Source: Mycolicibacterium hodleri
Lineage (GTDB): Bacteria; Actinomycetota; Actinomycetes; Mycobacteriales; Mycobacteriaceae
DNA length: 64,000 nt
Assembly (NCBI RefSeq): GCF_025822245.1
Contig: NZ_JACKTL010000041.1
Location: forward strand, 1-64,000
Reading direction: 5' to 3'
Positions 36,296 to 45,723 of the stretch are shown one piece after another. A model generated the notes under the pieces. The model made no database searches, was not told the DNA's origin, and worked only from the letters and a program-made list of their open reading frames with translations. The translations under genes and the position numbers were made by a program. Position 1 is the first letter of the stretch. Each line of letters begins with the position of its first letter.

Positions 36296-36771
36296 GCGAG
36301 CCACGCGAAACTCCACTGGACCCGCAGGTACTGGACATCTACAAGCTGGCCGTCGAGATGGCGGACCGCGTTTCCGCGCGGCGTGCGGTGGCCAATGCCT
36401 TCTTTCTCACGGTAAACACCACGCTGGTCGCGGTGGTAGGCCTGTCGACGACTCAACCTGACTCCACACTGCGGTTCGCCGCCGTGTGCCTAGCCGGCGT
36501 CGCCGTGTCCGTCTGCTGGTGGCTCCTGCTCCGTGTCTACCGAAGGCTCAACTCCGCCAAGTTCGCGGTGATCAACCAGATCGAGGCCGAGCACCTGCCG
36601 GTCAAGCCGTACACCGACGAGTGGGCGGAGTTAACGCCTGGCGACCAGGCGACCTCCCGTCGCAATCGGCTCGGCAAGGCATTCCGGGAACTGGGCGACG
36701 TCGAGCGCATCGTGCCGATAGTCTTCGGATTGCTGTACATAGTTCTGCTGGTCGGCAGACTGGTGGCATGA
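36292..36771 (+). CDS. Three-helix membrane protein coupled to TIR gene
   Basis: A 159-residue protein with three predicted membrane helices: about 35-53 (ANAFFLTVNTTLVAVVG), 61-82 (RFAAVCLAGVAVSVCWWLLL) and 140-158 (IVPIVFGLLYIVLLVG). A conserved-looking helix precedes the first (IYKLAVEMADRVSARRA), and a soluble loop lies between helices two and three. From memory it resembles the family annotated as RipA-like octameric membrane proteins found near TIR genes. Both ends overlap neighbours by four bases (ATGA). A membrane effector responding to the TIR product is the natural hypothesis. Confidence 0.7.
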   Translation: MSEPRETPLDPQVLDIYKLAVEMADRVSARRAVANAFFLTVNTTLVAVVGLSTTQPDSTLRFAAVCLAGVAVSVCWWLLLRVYRRLNSAKFAVINQIEAEHLPVKPYTDEWAELTPGDQATSRRNRLGKAFRELGDVERIVPIVFGLLYIVLLVGRLVA

Positions 36772-37064
36772 GCTACCTCGACACCGACGCTGAGCTGATC
36801 CGGAGCTGCTTACCCACTGGGACCGGCGTACCCGAGGACTCTGACGACCTGTTCGTCCTCTACGCCGTGCTCATGCGCGCCAAGGGTGAAAGCACGCAGG
36901 CATCCGATGTGCACGACGCCTGGTCGGCGTGGATGTCGCGCAGCGAGCCAGAACATGAGTCGATCCGCCCCTACGACGAGCTGTCGCCGTCGGTCAAGAA
37001 AGAAGACGCACCGTTCCTCGCAGCGATACAACGCGCCGCACGAAACCGGGCCGGGCGTAGCTGA
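36768..37064 (+). CDS. Small conserved protein, third gene of the TIR operon
   Basis: A 98-residue soluble protein with a compact pattern: an N-terminal helix (AELIRSCLPTG), VPEDSDDLFVLYAVLMRAKG, ASDVHDAWSAWM, and a C-terminal PYDELSPSVKKEDAPFLAAIQRAA. I recall a similar unnamed actinobacterial family but cannot give it a function. The start overlaps the membrane-protein stop (ATGA 36768-36771). Coupling of all three genes suggests fixed stoichiometry. A weak hairpin (37089-37105) follows. Confidence 0.65.
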   Translation: MSYLDTDAELIRSCLPTGTGVPEDSDDLFVLYAVLMRAKGESTQASDVHDAWSAWMSRSEPEHESIRPYDELSPSVKKEDAPFLAAIQRAARNRAGRS

Positions 37065-37088
37065 CTCCCGCGCGGTTGCCTTGGGCGA

Positions 37089-37105
37089 TCGGGGCAGACC
37101 CCCGA
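37089..37105. terminator. Short hairpin after the TIR operon
   Basis: Arms TCGGGG and CCCCGA with a five-base loop lie 24 bases after the third gene. It could end the TIR transcript before the methylase remnant. There is no T-run and the stem is only six pairs. Confidence 0.3.
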
Positions 37106-37156
37106 CCTGCGTCGTGGTTTGCCACTTCCCGTGGCTCGAATCATTAGGCTCGCGCT

Positions 37157-37426
37157 GTGAACTTGGTGAAGTGGACGGCGCGCACGGCTGACCACGGTGA
37201 GATGTTCACGCCGCCGTGGATGGTCGACGCGGTGCTCCATCTTGTGAACGGCGAGGCGGAACGAGTCGACTCAGGCTTCCTTGCGCCCGCCTTTGTGCGA
37301 AATTCCGATGGCTCACGAGACATCCGATTTCCTAAACAGCGCTATGGTGCTTCGCGAGGCAGACGACAGAGGACAGAATCCCGAAGGCAACTGCTCGCTG
37401 TGCGGGCCATCGAAGGGGCACATTGA
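37157..37426 (+). pseudogene. Truncated N-terminus of a DNA methyltransferase
   Basis: The frame starts at GTG 37157, six bases after a TAGGCT -10 element (37145-37150). It encodes VNLVKWTARTADHGEMFTPPWMVDAVLHLV and continues to DSGFLAPA, which is the N-terminal region of adenine-specific methylases just before their SAM-binding EPACGSGNF motif. At that point similarity is lost and the frame runs on without family features to TGA 37424-37426. The catalytic motifs are missing, so this is a remnant. It touches the type III mod gene, suggesting a deletion or replacement event. Confidence 0.7.
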
Positions 37427-39339
37427 TGAGCAAGTCTCTGTTGGAGCAAATGCCAGGCATCGTGTCCGCTGGGAAACGCCAAGCGCAGCAGATCCTAGAA
37501 CAGTTAGAGGGTCGGAACCGCGTAACGCTTCAGACGCGAGAACTTGTCATTCCAACGAAAGACACTGCGAGCGTCGATCTGTTCCGGAATTTTCACGACA
37601 GCGAGGCCAGCGGCGGCGATATTGCTGCTGACCAAGCGCAACCCAACAGGCTGATCTACGGCGACAACCTTCTCGCGATGGCCGCGCTGCTAGCGGGAGA
37701 TACGGACACCCCAAGCATGAGGGGCAAAGTCGACCTCATCTACATCGACCCACCGTTCGATTCAAAGGCCGACTACCGCACCAAGATCACTCTGCCCGGT
37801 GTGACTATCGACCAAAAGCCCACAGTGCTCGAACAATTCGCCTATTCGGACACCTGGTCCGACGGGACTGCGTCCTACTTGGCGATGATCACGCCAAGGC
37901 TGGTGCTCATGCGAGAATTGCTATCTGAACGAGGATCGATCTACGTTCACCTAGATTGGCATGTCGGTCACTACGTGAAGCTCTTGCTCGACGAGGTGTT
38001 TGGCAAGCAGAACCTTCGCAACGAGATCGTTTGGGCCTATTACGGTCCCGGCAGCCCGGGGATGCGACAGTACAACCGAAAACACGACGTTGTGTTCTGG
38101 TACTCAAAGACTGACGAGTGGATCTTCAACGACGATGCGATCAGGGAAGCGCACAGCGAGAAGACGAAGGGCAACTTCAAGACTGGCCTCGCCGGATCGG
38201 GCTTCGTGGTCGAAGGGTACGAGCTTGCCACCGGCAAGATTCCAGAGGACTGGTGGACCATGGCGATTGCGGGTCGCTACCCGATTGACGGCAAGAAGCG
38301 GGTGGGATACGCAACTGAGAAACCTTGGCCGCTGATCGAGCGCATTATCAGCGGTAGTTCGGATAGCGATTCGATCGTAGCCGACTTCTTCGGCGGTTCC
38401 GGCGTGTTCGCCGCAGTTGCTGAATCCCTCGGAAGGCGTTGGCTTACAACCGATTTGGGAAAACCATCGACTATGGTCATGCGCAAACGGCTGATCGACA
38501 TAGATGCAAAGCCATTTCTCTACCAGGCGATTGGCGACTACCAAGTCGAGCAGGCGAGATCAACGCTAGGCCGTTCATTCCGCGTCGGGGACCTTGCAAA
38601 GGTTGTCCTCGATCTGTATGGCGCACTTCCGCTTCCGCCAGAGGAGAACGTGAATGGAAGTCTTGGTCAGTTGCCGAACACGCGGTCGCTCGTGTTCGTA
38701 GACAGTCCTTCGAAGCTCACGACAGCCTCAACTCTCCGACGGGCGCAAGGCTATCGCGATAGCAAGCTCGGAGGCTTCGACCGGGTCGTTGTGCTCGGTT
38801 GGAACTTCTCAGCTGGCATTGGCCAGGACATTGCGGCCCTGCAGGATCCGAACCTCGAGGTGTTGGTAATTCCACCAGATCTGCTCGACCGCCTAAAGAA
38901 GAAAGGTGCTGACAAGTTAGCGAGTGAAGTGCGATTCGCGAGCCTGCAGTACCTTCAGGCCGGGTCTGCCTCCCGAAAGGTAACGAAGGACGGTGAAGAG
39001 CTCCGCGTAGAGCTCGAAAACTACGTGTTGCTGTCACCTGAAGCGATCAATCTCGATGAGAAGAATCGTGCCGCTCTGCGCGAGGTGATGAACGCTGAAC
39101 CCCTTGCACTGATTGAATACTGGGCTGTTGACCCAGACTACGACGGTGAAGTTTTCCGGTCAGTCTGGCAGGACTACCGCGGCAACACGGACAACGACGA
39201 TGATCCGCTGCGCGTCGTAACGTCTGCTCAGCTGCTCTTGCCGCGGAGGGATGGTCCTCGGAGGGTTTGCATACGTGCGGTTGATGTTTTTGGCTTCGAA
39301 TCGGAGGCCGTCATCGACAAGTTGGACATCGACCGATGA
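37426..39339 (+). CDS. Type III restriction-modification methyltransferase (Mod)
   Basis: A 637-residue N6-adenine methyltransferase of the beta class. The catalytic motif IV is [11 protein letters not shown] (Asp108-Phe111) and the SAM-binding motif I follows later in FFGGSG (322-326), the order expected for type III Mod. Other segments fit, such as [11 protein letters not shown] and [11 protein letters not shown]. The C-terminal half (about 400-630) should contain the subunit and Res contact regions. ATG 37426 has AAGGGG seven bases upstream. It overlaps res by four bases (ATGA). DNA specificity cannot be read from sequence. Confidence 0.92.
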   Translation: MSKSLLEQMPGIVSAGKRQAQQILEQLEGRNRVTLQTRELVIPTKDTASVDLFRNFHDSEASGGDIAADQAQPNRLIYGDNLLAMAALLAGDTDTPSMRGKVDLIYIDPPFDSKADYRTKITLPGVTIDQKPTVLEQFAYSDTWSDGTASYLAMITPRLVLMRELLSERGSIYVHLDWHVGHYVKLLLDEVFGKQNLRNEIVWAYYGPGSPGMRQYNRKHDVVFWYSKTDEWIFNDDAIREAHSEKTKGNFKTGLAGSGFVVEGYELATGKIPEDWWTMAIAGRYPIDGKKRVGYATEKPWPLIERIISGSSDSDSIVADFFGGSGVFAAVAESLGRRWLTTDLGKPSTMVMRKRLIDIDAKPFLYQAIGDYQVEQARSTLGRSFRVGDLAKVVLDLYGALPLPPEENVNGSLGQLPNTRSLVFVDSPSKLTTASTLRRAQGYRDSKLGGFDRVVVLGWNFSAGIGQDIAALQDPNLEVLVIPPDLLDRLKKKGADKLASEVRFASLQYLQAGSASRKVTKDGEELRVELENYVLLSPEAINLDEKNRAALREVMNAEPLALIEYWAVDPDYDGEVFRSVWQDYRGNTDNDDDPLRVVTSAQLLLPRRDGPRRVCIRAVDVFGFESEAVIDKLDIDR

Positions 39340-42266
39340 CTGAGCGCCTTGATCCCTTTCCGCTGGCCACAGGGCTTGCCGCTCGCGTGGGTGATCAGAT
39401 CGCTGACTTGGTCGCCGGCGGTCGGCCGGAGCTGCTTGAGAAGGTCACGCCCACAACGGCTGAGCTGCTCAAATTCTGGTTTCAACAGGACTACTGCGAC
39501 GTTCGCGCACTCAACTTCCATGAAGGGCAACGCGCTGCAATCCTGCACGTCATCTACGCCCACGAGGTGATCGCCGCGCGAACTCTGCGCCAACTGTATG
39601 AGGCTGTCGCGGGCGAAGCAATGCTGGAAAGCGGCGTACTTGGCGAAGTCACCCGAGAACGCCATGCGCACCCGAAGTATGCGGCGAAAATGGCTACCGG
39701 CACTGGGAAGACTTGGGTGCTGAACGCTCTGCTCGTCTGGCAGTACCTCAACAAACTCACGAATCCCCGTGATGAACGGTTTACCGCCAACTTCTTGGTC
39801 GTCGCTCCTGGATTGATCGTCTATGACCGACTGCTGGATTCGTTCCAGGGCAAGACCATTGACGGCGATCGTGACTTCACGACCAGTGACATATACCAGC
39901 AACGAGATCTATTCATCCCCGACAACTTCCGGACTCCGGTATTCGGATTTCTGCAGTCTTCCGTCGTTACCAAGGCCGAGATCGGTCGGAAAGTAACGGG
40001 GTCTGGGCTTATTGCAATCACGAATTGGCATCTGCTGGCAGGACAGGAGGACCCGGACTTCGTAACGGAAGTCGGAGACGTCGATGCTCCTGGGCAGGAC
40101 ATCGATCCCAAGGCAGCAGTGGAGAGCTTCTTCCCGCTGACACCGGGCACCAACGCAGGCAACTCGCTGGACACCCTAGATCGGCGATTCCTCCGTGGCG
40201 GCCCGCTACAAGCACTCAAAGACCTACCAGATCTGTTGGTATTCAACGACGAAGCACATCACATCCATGAGATTCGCAAGGATGACGAAGTCACAGATGT
40301 CGAATGGCAGAAGTCTCTGTCTGAGATCGCCTCCACGAAGGGGTCACAGTTCATTCAGATCGACTTCTCAGCCACGCCGTTCAACGAAGTTGGTTCGGCG
40401 AAGAAAAGGAGCCGCCAGTACTTCCCCCACATCGTGGTCGATTTCGACCTCACCTCTGCCATGCGTGCAGGGCTAGTCAAAGCACTCGCGCTGGACAAGC
40501 GCAAGGACGTCGCCTCATTGCCCCTGGATTTCAGGGCTGAACGCGACGAACAGAACCGCGTAACCGGGCTATCGAACGGGCAACGGGTGATGCTTCGGGC
40601 GGGATTGAAGAAACTGCAAATCCTCGAAGGCCAGTTCGTCGACACCGACCCAGACAAGCATCCGAAGTTGCTTGTGATTTGCGAGGACACCACGGTCACA
40701 CCGTATGTCGAGGAGTTTCTGCGCACTACGGGCTTGGCAGCGGACGACGTCCTCAGGGTCGACTCTGGGCGTAAACAGGAGCTTGGCGTGAAGGATTGGG
40801 AACCGCTCCGTGAAAGGCTCTTCGATGTAGATCGGCATCAGCATCCCAAGGTGATCGTCTCAGTGTTGATGCTCCGGGAGGGCTTCGACGTCAATAACAT
40901 TTGTGTGATCGTGCCCCTTCGGTCCTCGGAGGCATCAATCCTTCTTGAGCAGACAATTGGGCGCGGCCTTCGACTCATGTGGCGCGGCAACGATGCAATC
41001 GACGAACTGAAGCGCGAAACGCGTGAGCGGATCGCACGGCGGGAAGAGCCGACCAACTACTTCGATGTGTTGTTCATCGTTGAGCATCCAGCGTTTTCGC
41101 AGTTCTACGAAGACTTGCTTGGCGGAGACCTCGTCGGCGAGGTCGGCGATGATGCTGACTCCACCTCGGCAACAGGGGATCTTGAGCACGTCGACCTCCG
41201 CGCGGGATACCAGGCCTACGACTTCGAAGTACCCATCATCGTTCGTGATGCCGACGAGGAACTCAGACAGCCGAGCGTCGATCCGATGGCATTGCCGTCG
41301 AGCAAGTACCAGGTGGACTGGCTCGTCCAGCAGATTGGCAAAGGCGACAGATTCGTTTCTCAGGACGCTCAGACAGGTACGCAGTATGGGGACTACCGGG
41401 TCGACGGCGGAATCCTGACAGCCACCGGTTACAACGATTACCTATCGCGGATGACCAACCGGATCGCGGAGGCACTCGGGCGGAACCTGACCAGTAGCGC
41501 AGGCAAGTACAAAGAGATCAGCCAGTTTCCGATCATGCAGGCTTACAAGCCGCTCCTGACGGGATGGCTAGATACTTACATCAAGCACCGGCTGTTCGGG
41601 AAGGACTTCGACCCACTCGCGGAGGAGCACTGGCGAGTCCTCCTTCTCGACGATGTTGCTCATGATATCGCTGGCGTGTTCGCAACCAAACTCACTGAGC
41701 TGCAAGCGAATCAGCCAACAGCGGATGCCGTCGTCCAGTACCGGATGTTGTCGGAAGTCAAGACGATTCCCGTCCGCGCCAGCGCGAGTGTCGACGTGAA
41801 GAAGTGCATCTACCCCAAGCTTCCGATCCCCTCAAAGAGTGGTGGGTTGGAGCGACTGTTCCTGGAGTGGGCCGACCAAGACACCCAAGTTGAAGCGCTT
41901 GCCAAGATCCATGAGTACCGGCACGACTTTCTCCGACGGCCCTACTTGAAGGCAGACGGGATGCCAGCGCAGTACTCGCCAGACTTCCTGGTGCGAACGG
42001 ACACTGATGTCTACGTGGTAGAGACGAAGGCGCAGTCAGCTCTGAGCGACGAGAACGTCAAGCGCAAGCAGCGCGCTGCGCTGGCCTGGTGTGAACAAAT
42101 AAACTCGCTACCTGGGCACCAACGCGCAGACGTTGCGTGGAACTATGTGCTGCTCGGAGAGTCGATTGTCCATGATTGGCATGGAAAGAGCGCGCGCGCA
42201 ACAGATCTCCTAGATTACGCGAGGCTGCGAAGGAGCGGCGATCCAGCGCAGGAAACACTCCTCTAA
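39336..42266 (+). CDS. Type III restriction enzyme, helicase-nuclease subunit (Res)
   Basis: A 976-residue subunit with an SF2 helicase core and a C-terminal nuclease. Walker A is [12 protein letters not shown] (Gly122-Thr126), the DEAH box begins at Asp305 ([11 protein letters not shown]), motif III is FSATPFN and motif VI lies in [12 protein letters not shown]. The PD-(D/E)xK site is visible as SPDFLV (Asp883) and VETKA (Glu896, Lys898). With Mod it would cleave unmodified DNA between head-to-head sites using ATP. No frameshift is seen, so the pair appears intact. GC is lower than in the flanking genome. Confidence 0.93.
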   Translation: MTERLDPFPLATGLAARVGDQIADLVAGGRPELLEKVTPTTAELLKFWFQQDYCDVRALNFHEGQRAAILHVIYAHEVIAARTLRQLYEAVAGEAMLESGVLGEVTRERHAHPKYAAKMATGTGKTWVLNALLVWQYLNKLTNPRDERFTANFLVVAPGLIVYDRLLDSFQGKTIDGDRDFTTSDIYQQRDLFIPDNFRTPVFGFLQSSVVTKAEIGRKVTGSGLIAITNWHLLAGQEDPDFVTEVGDVDAPGQDIDPKAAVESFFPLTPGTNAGNSLDTLDRRFLRGGPLQALKDLPDLLVFNDEAHHIHEIRKDDEVTDVEWQKSLSEIASTKGSQFIQIDFSATPFNEVGSAKKRSRQYFPHIVVDFDLTSAMRAGLVKALALDKRKDVASLPLDFRAERDEQNRVTGLSNGQRVMLRAGLKKLQILEGQFVDTDPDKHPKLLVICEDTTVTPYVEEFLRTTGLAADDVLRVDSGRKQELGVKDWEPLRERLFDVDRHQHPKVIVSVLMLREGFDVNNICVIVPLRSSEASILLEQTIGRGLRLMWRGNDAIDELKRETRERIARREEPTNYFDVLFIVEHPAFSQFYEDLLGGDLVGEVGDDADSTSATGDLEHVDLRAGYQAYDFEVPIIVRDADEELRQPSVDPMALPSSKYQVDWLVQQIGKGDRFVSQDAQTGTQYGDYRVDGGILTATGYNDYLSRMTNRIAEALGRNLTSSAGKYKEISQFPIMQAYKPLLTGWLDTYIKHRLFGKDFDPLAEEHWRVLLLDDVAHDIAGVFATKLTELQANQPTADAVVQYRMLSEVKTIPVRASASVDVKKCIYPKLPIPSKSGGLERLFLEWADQDTQVEALAKIHEYRHDFLRRPYLKADGMPAQYSPDFLVRTDTDVYVVETKAQSALSDENVKRKQRAALAWCEQINSLPGHQRADVAWNYVLLGESIVHDWHGKSARATDLLDYARLRRSGDPAQETLL

Positions 42267-42303
42267 AATTGGCGTCACGAGCGCGCAAGGGTAGCGGCGC
42301 GCG

Positions 42304-42576
42304 TTAGCCGCTGAGTTCGGTCTTCTGCATCAGTCCCGATCCACTGCGATCCTCGGTGGGGTGCCAGCTGATGGTGATTGTGTAGTCGATCGTCTGCGCG
42401 AACGTGAGTTTGAGTTCGTCGATCGAGACCTGGGTCCGTTTCCGTCGGTCTCGGGGAAGTAGTCCTCGCCACCAGCGTTGGGAACCGGATTGGCGGACAG
42501 CGCCACGTAGTACTTTGGAGTGACCGTCAGGTTGACGAGACAGTAGTCGAGGTCGACCCGAAGAGGACGACGGCAA
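42304..42576 (-). pseudogene. Frameshifted remnant of a small protein gene
   Basis: In the 313-base gap between res and the Nudix gene, two minus-strand frames make one plausible protein. The upstream part reads LDYCLVNLTVTPKYYVALSAN and then PVPNAGGEDYFPETDGNG in one frame. The downstream part continues TQVSIDELKLTFAQTIDYTI and then TISWHPTEDRSGS in another frame to a stop at 42304. A single missing base near 42437 would join them. The N-terminal start is unclear. No family is recognised. The stretch is otherwise without features. Confidence 0.45.
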
Positions 42577-42579
42577 GGG

Positions 42580-43020
42580 TTACACCCGGAGGAGATTGAC
42601 GCCGTCATGCGCCCGTGACTGCGGCGACTCCTCGAACGCGTCCAAGACACGCACTCCGAACGCCGGCACCATTACCGACTGCACTTCTTCCTTTGCCATC
42701 CAACGGATTTCACGCGCTTCCTCGGTGGCGTGAGGTTCGCCACCGGTTGGCCGGCACCGGTAGACAAGTGCGACGATTCCATGCGTGAGATTCTTATAGA
42801 CACCAGTGAGGCGTTCGACTGACACGACGAGTCCAGTTTCTTCGAGCACCTCACGCTGGACGCCAGCCTCGAATGATTCATCGAGTTCCAGGACTCCACC
42901 GGGGGCTTCCCAATGGCCGTTGTCGTCGCGCTTGATGACTAGGACCCGGCCGTCGTCGCGGATCACAATGCCGGCGACGCTGACCGAGTGTTTCGGCGTG
43001 GTGCCCATGCGAAACTCCAT
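42580..43020 (-). CDS. Nudix hydrolase, Pif-like immunity/transfer regulator
   Basis: A 146-residue Nudix protein with an intact box: GGVLELDESFEAG followed by VQREVLEETGLVV (GX5EX7REUXEEXGU). The N-terminal strand SVAGIVIRDDGRVLVIKR and the APGG entry are typical. In pSAM2 the Nudix protein Pif blocks redundant transfer between cells that both carry the element, and this gene sits beside the GntR repressor in the same way. It is divergent from that repressor. The start could be ATG 43020 or ATG 43008, the latter with GGAG upstream. Confidence 0.8.
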   Translation of the reverse strand: MEFRMGTTPKHSVSVAGIVIRDDGRVLVIKRDDNGHWEAPGGVLELDESFEAGVQREVLEETGLVVSVERLTGVYKNLTHGIVALVYRCRPTGGEPHATEEAREIRWMAKEEVQSVMVPAFGVRVLDAFEESPQSRAHDGVNLLRV

Positions 43021-43067
43021 GCTTGAGGGGTTCCCGGTAGTGACAGGGGACGTGTCGTTTCCCTAGA

Positions 43068-43079
43068 CTAGTCGCCTAG
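43068..43079. promoter_or_regulatory. GntR-type operator copy 1 (before repressor gene)
   Basis: CTAGTCGCCTAG lies eight bases before the ATG of the GntR gene and 48 bases from the divergent Nudix start. It is one of three near-identical 12-mers in the transfer region; an overlapping CTAGACTAG precedes it. Placement suits autorepression. Confidence 0.6.
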
Positions 43080-43086
43080 ACAAGCA

Positions 43087-43881
43087 ATGGAAGGCTTTCA
43101 GGTGCTGCAACTTGGCCAGATCGACCGGGCGGACGACAAACCGCCATATCGGCAGATCGCCGGCATGTTGCGCGAGGCGATCAGCTCTGGCCAGCTGGCT
43201 TCTGGGGAACGCCTGCCGTCCGAGGCCGAGTTGATCAACCACTTCGGCGTGGCACGCATGACCGTCAGGCAGGCAATGCAAGTGCTCGGCGGCGAAGGGC
43301 TCGTAGTCACGCAGCACGGTCGCGGCGTGTTCGTCCGATCCGCTCCGCCAATTCGGCGGCTCGCATCAGATCGCTTCGCACGGCGACACCGCGCCAGCGG
43401 CAAGGCCGCATTCACCGTCGAAGCCGAGAAGTCTGGTTACACGCCACAGGTCGACAACATCACCGTCACGCGCGAGAAGCCGAATCCTACCGTCGCCGAA
43501 CGTCTTCGATTGACCTCCGAGGACGACGTTGTCGTGCGATCACGGCGTTACCTCGCAGATGACCGACCGGTCGAAACCGCGATCTCCTACATTCCTGCCG
43601 CGTTCGCCGAGGGCACCAAGATCGAACAGACCGATACCGGACCTGGCGGAATCTATGCGCGCCTCGAAGAGGCCGGCCACACACTCGCGCGATTCACCGA
43701 GGAAGTCGGCGGCCGGATGCCCACTCCCGAAGAGCGCCGCGTCTTGCAAATCCCGGCAGGTGTACCCGTCCTGACCGTGGTCCGGACGGCATACGACGTC
43801 AACGACGTGGCCGTCGAGGTGTGCGACACCGTGAAGGTCGCATCCGCCTACCTGCTCGAATACGACTTCTCCGCGCGCTAA
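43087..43881 (+). CDS. GntR/HutC-family repressor (KorSA-like)
   Basis: A 264-residue GntR regulator. The winged helix occupies about 18-85 (PPYRQIAGMLREAISSGQL, GERLPSEAELINHFGVARMTVRQAM, GLVVTQHGRGVFV) and the C-terminal UTRA ligand domain about 105-255 (RYLADDRPVETAISYIP is its clearest part). In pSAM2 the GntR protein KorSA represses the replication and transfer activator and its own gene. Three copies of CTAGTCGxCTAG upstream of this gene and the next are probable binding sites. No pra-like activator gene was recognised. Confidence 0.88.
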   Translation: MEGFQVLQLGQIDRADDKPPYRQIAGMLREAISSGQLASGERLPSEAELINHFGVARMTVRQAMQVLGGEGLVVTQHGRGVFVRSAPPIRRLASDRFARRHRASGKAAFTVEAEKSGYTPQVDNITVTREKPNPTVAERLRLTSEDDVVVRSRRYLADDRPVETAISYIPAAFAEGTKIEQTDTGPGGIYARLEEAGHTLARFTEEVGGRMPTPEERRVLQIPAGVPVLTVVRTAYDVNDVAVEVCDTVKVASAYLLEYDFSAR

Positions 43882-43927
43882 ATCGTCGCAAAACGACCAA
43901 ACGGCCGCTGGCGCTTGACTTACTCCT

Positions 43928-43939
43928 CTAGACGACTAG
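43928..43939. promoter_or_regulatory. GntR-type operator copy 2 (before transfer operon)
   Basis: CTAGACGACTAG reads CTAGTCGTCTAG on the other strand, matching copy 1 except at one position. It lies 42-53 bases before the ATG at 43982. Confidence 0.6.
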
Positions 43940-43944
43940 GTTGG

Positions 43945-43956
43945 TTAGTCATCTAG
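43945..43956. promoter_or_regulatory. GntR-type operator copy 3 (before transfer operon)
   Basis: TTAGTCATCTAG differs from CTAGTCGTCTAG at two positions. It lies five bases from copy 2, so two repressor dimers could sit side by side on the transfer promoter. The first base of the motif overlaps a TTGGTTAG stretch that may belong to the promoter. Confidence 0.5.
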
Positions 43957-43981
43957 TCGGACTCACTCGAAAGGTTCAGCA

Positions 43982-44404
43982 ATGTCCATTCCCAAATGGC
44001 TCCAGATCGGGCACGACCAGGTGTTCTCATGCGGCGCGTTCGTCGTGTCGGAGGTGACGCCGATGATCGACTTCGACAAGTCCTCGGGCGAGAACCGCGT
44101 ACAAGCGAGGGACCGCGACACGGGTGTACCGATGTGGCAGGTCGAAGTGCTCGACGGAGATCCGACAGCACCGAAGCGCAGCCGCACGGTGACGGTGAAG
44201 TTCGCCGCACCAGTGCAACCCATTGCGCCCACCAATTCCAGCGGAACACCCTTCACTCCTGTGGTTTTCGAGGGACTGACGGCCCTGCCATACGTCGAAC
44301 GATCGGGCGACTTCTCGCGGATCGCGTGGTCGTTCCGAGCAACGGATATGAAGGCGCCGGGAAAACCGTCCACGGCGTCCAACTCAGGTCGGGAGTCGGC
44401 ATGA
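43982..44404 (+). CDS. Conserved AICE protein upstream of the translocase
   Basis: A 140-residue protein starting MSIPKWLQIGHDQVFSCGAF. It appears beta-rich, with VQARDRDTGVPMWQVEVLDG, KRSRTVTVKFAAPVQP and a C-terminal SRIAWSFRATDM. Proteins of this kind precede the FtsK-like gene in mycobacterial and other actinomycete elements, but the function is unknown. It has GAAAGG seven bases upstream and overlaps the translocase by four bases (ATGA). It is the first gene of the GntR-controlled transfer operon. Confidence 0.7.
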   Translation: MSIPKWLQIGHDQVFSCGAFVVSEVTPMIDFDKSSGENRVQARDRDTGVPMWQVEVLDGDPTAPKRSRTVTVKFAAPVQPIAPTNSSGTPFTPVVFEGLTALPYVERSGDFSRIAWSFRATDMKAPGKPSTASNSGRESA

Positions 44405-45723
44405 ATCCCGATCCGGTCGCGCCGGTCGATCTCGATAGTCCGTTCCGATTCGACCACGTGCTGGACTTCCTCACCAACGTCGCGCTGTGCGTGGCGGTCG
44501 TCGTCGGCGTCACCGGCGCGGCCCTCATCTACTGGCGACTGCGATCACCAGAAATCTACGAGGAACGCGTCGCGACGCCTGCCCGGCTCCTGCGCTGGCG
44601 GCTATGGGCACACATTTCATGGCAGCGCCTGTGTAAGCGCTGCGGCTTGTCGGCCTCCGAGCAGATCACCCGCCGCGACAAGGAAGGACGGCACGTGACG
44701 TCGACGCGGTGGTTTCATCCAAAGCTGTCGGGAGCAAGAGTGTCCCGCACCAGTCTGTATCTGACGGTGCGGACAAGGATGGGACAGACCATCGACGACT
44801 TGGAGCGCGCGGTTCCCGCGATCCGCGACGCCGCGGGCGCACACTCGGCGCGGTCGGTTGTCATCTCACCTGGGACGCTTCGTATCGAACTGGTCATGCG
44901 GGAACAGTTGTCGACAGTAGGTAACGCCACTCCCCCGACAGCTGTTGCGACGACGCGAGTCACTCTCGGCCGATCCGAAAGCGGGTCAGCCTGGACCCTC
45001 CCGGTGAGCGGCCGCCACACCCTGACTGTGGGCTGCTCAGGCGCAGGCAAAGGCTCCGTCTTCTGGGGCATCGCCGGTGGCCTCGGACCCGCTGTTGCCG
45101 CCGGCGTGGTTCGTCTGGTGGGAATCGACCTCAAATATGGCATCGAGGTGGCGGCCGGGTCAGCCCTGTTCACGAAGGTCGCCACAACGGAAGCTGATGC
45201 CGTGGAAACCCTTGCTGCGCTGGAGAAGTTGATGAACAAGCGGGGCACTAGGATGGCCGGTCGTGCGCGCGAACACACCCCCACCGTGTCCGCTCCCCTT
45301 GTGGTGCTGCTGATCGACGAACTGGCCGGAATGACCGCGTACATGAGCGACGCCGCGCTGCGTAAGGAAGCTGCCGCCTCGTTGTCGCGGATCCTCACCA
45401 AGGGCCGTGCCCTGGGGATCGTGGTGGCCGCGTTTCTCCAAGACCCCCGCAAGGAAGTCCTCCCGATGCGAGGGCTGTTTACCCAGACCATCGCGCTCCG
45501 GCTACGTTCCCGCGACGAGGTGACGATGGTTCTCGGCGACGGCATGGCCGATGCCGCACCCGCACACCGAATTAGCCCAGACAGACCGGGCACCGGCTAC
45601 GTCATCGCCGAGGACGGCCAAGTGACCAAGGTGCGATCCGACTACTGGAGTGATGTCCAAATCCGCTCCACTGCGAAGCAATACGGACGGGCGCACACCA
45701 TGGGAGGAAAGCGCGATGAGTGA
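44401..45723 (+). CDS. FtsK/SpoIIIE-like conjugal DNA translocase (Tra)
   Basis: A 440-residue translocase with an N-terminal membrane helix (about 20-42, FLTNVALCVAVVVGVTGAAL) and a cytoplasmic ATPase. Walker A is GCSGAGKGS (from Gly211) and Walker B VVLLIDELAG (Asp306). The C-terminal part has RSRDEVTMVLGDG and PGTGYVIAEDGQV, as in TraB/TraSA proteins, which form hexamers that pump double-stranded DNA between mycelial cells. ATG 44401 is used; the longer frame from 43996 overlaps the preceding gene. No separate gamma domain was identified. Confidence 0.88.
   Translation: MNPDPVAPVDLDSPFRFDHVLDFLTNVALCVAVVVGVTGAALIYWRLRSPEIYEERVATPARLLRWRLWAHISWQRLCKRCGLSASEQITRRDKEGRHVTSTRWFHPKLSGARVSRTSLYLTVRTRMGQTIDDLERAVPAIRDAAGAHSARSVVISPGTLRIELVMREQLSTVGNATPPTAVATTRVTLGRSESGSAWTLPVSGRHTLTVGCSGAGKGSVFWGIAGGLGPAVAAGVVRLVGIDLKYGIEVAAGSALFTKVATTEADAVETLAALEKLMNKRGTRMAGRAREHTPTVSAPLVVLLIDELAGMTAYMSDAALRKEAAASLSRILTKGRALGIVVAAFLQDPRKEVLPMRGLFTQTIALRLRSRDEVTMVLGDGMADAAPAHRISPDRPGTGYVIAEDGQVTKVRSDYWSDVQIRSTAKQYGRAHTMGGKRDE

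Noticed and set aside
37281..37631. A plus-strand frame across the methylase remnant and the start of mod
   Set aside because: It overlaps mod in the wrong frame for most of its length and shows no family features.
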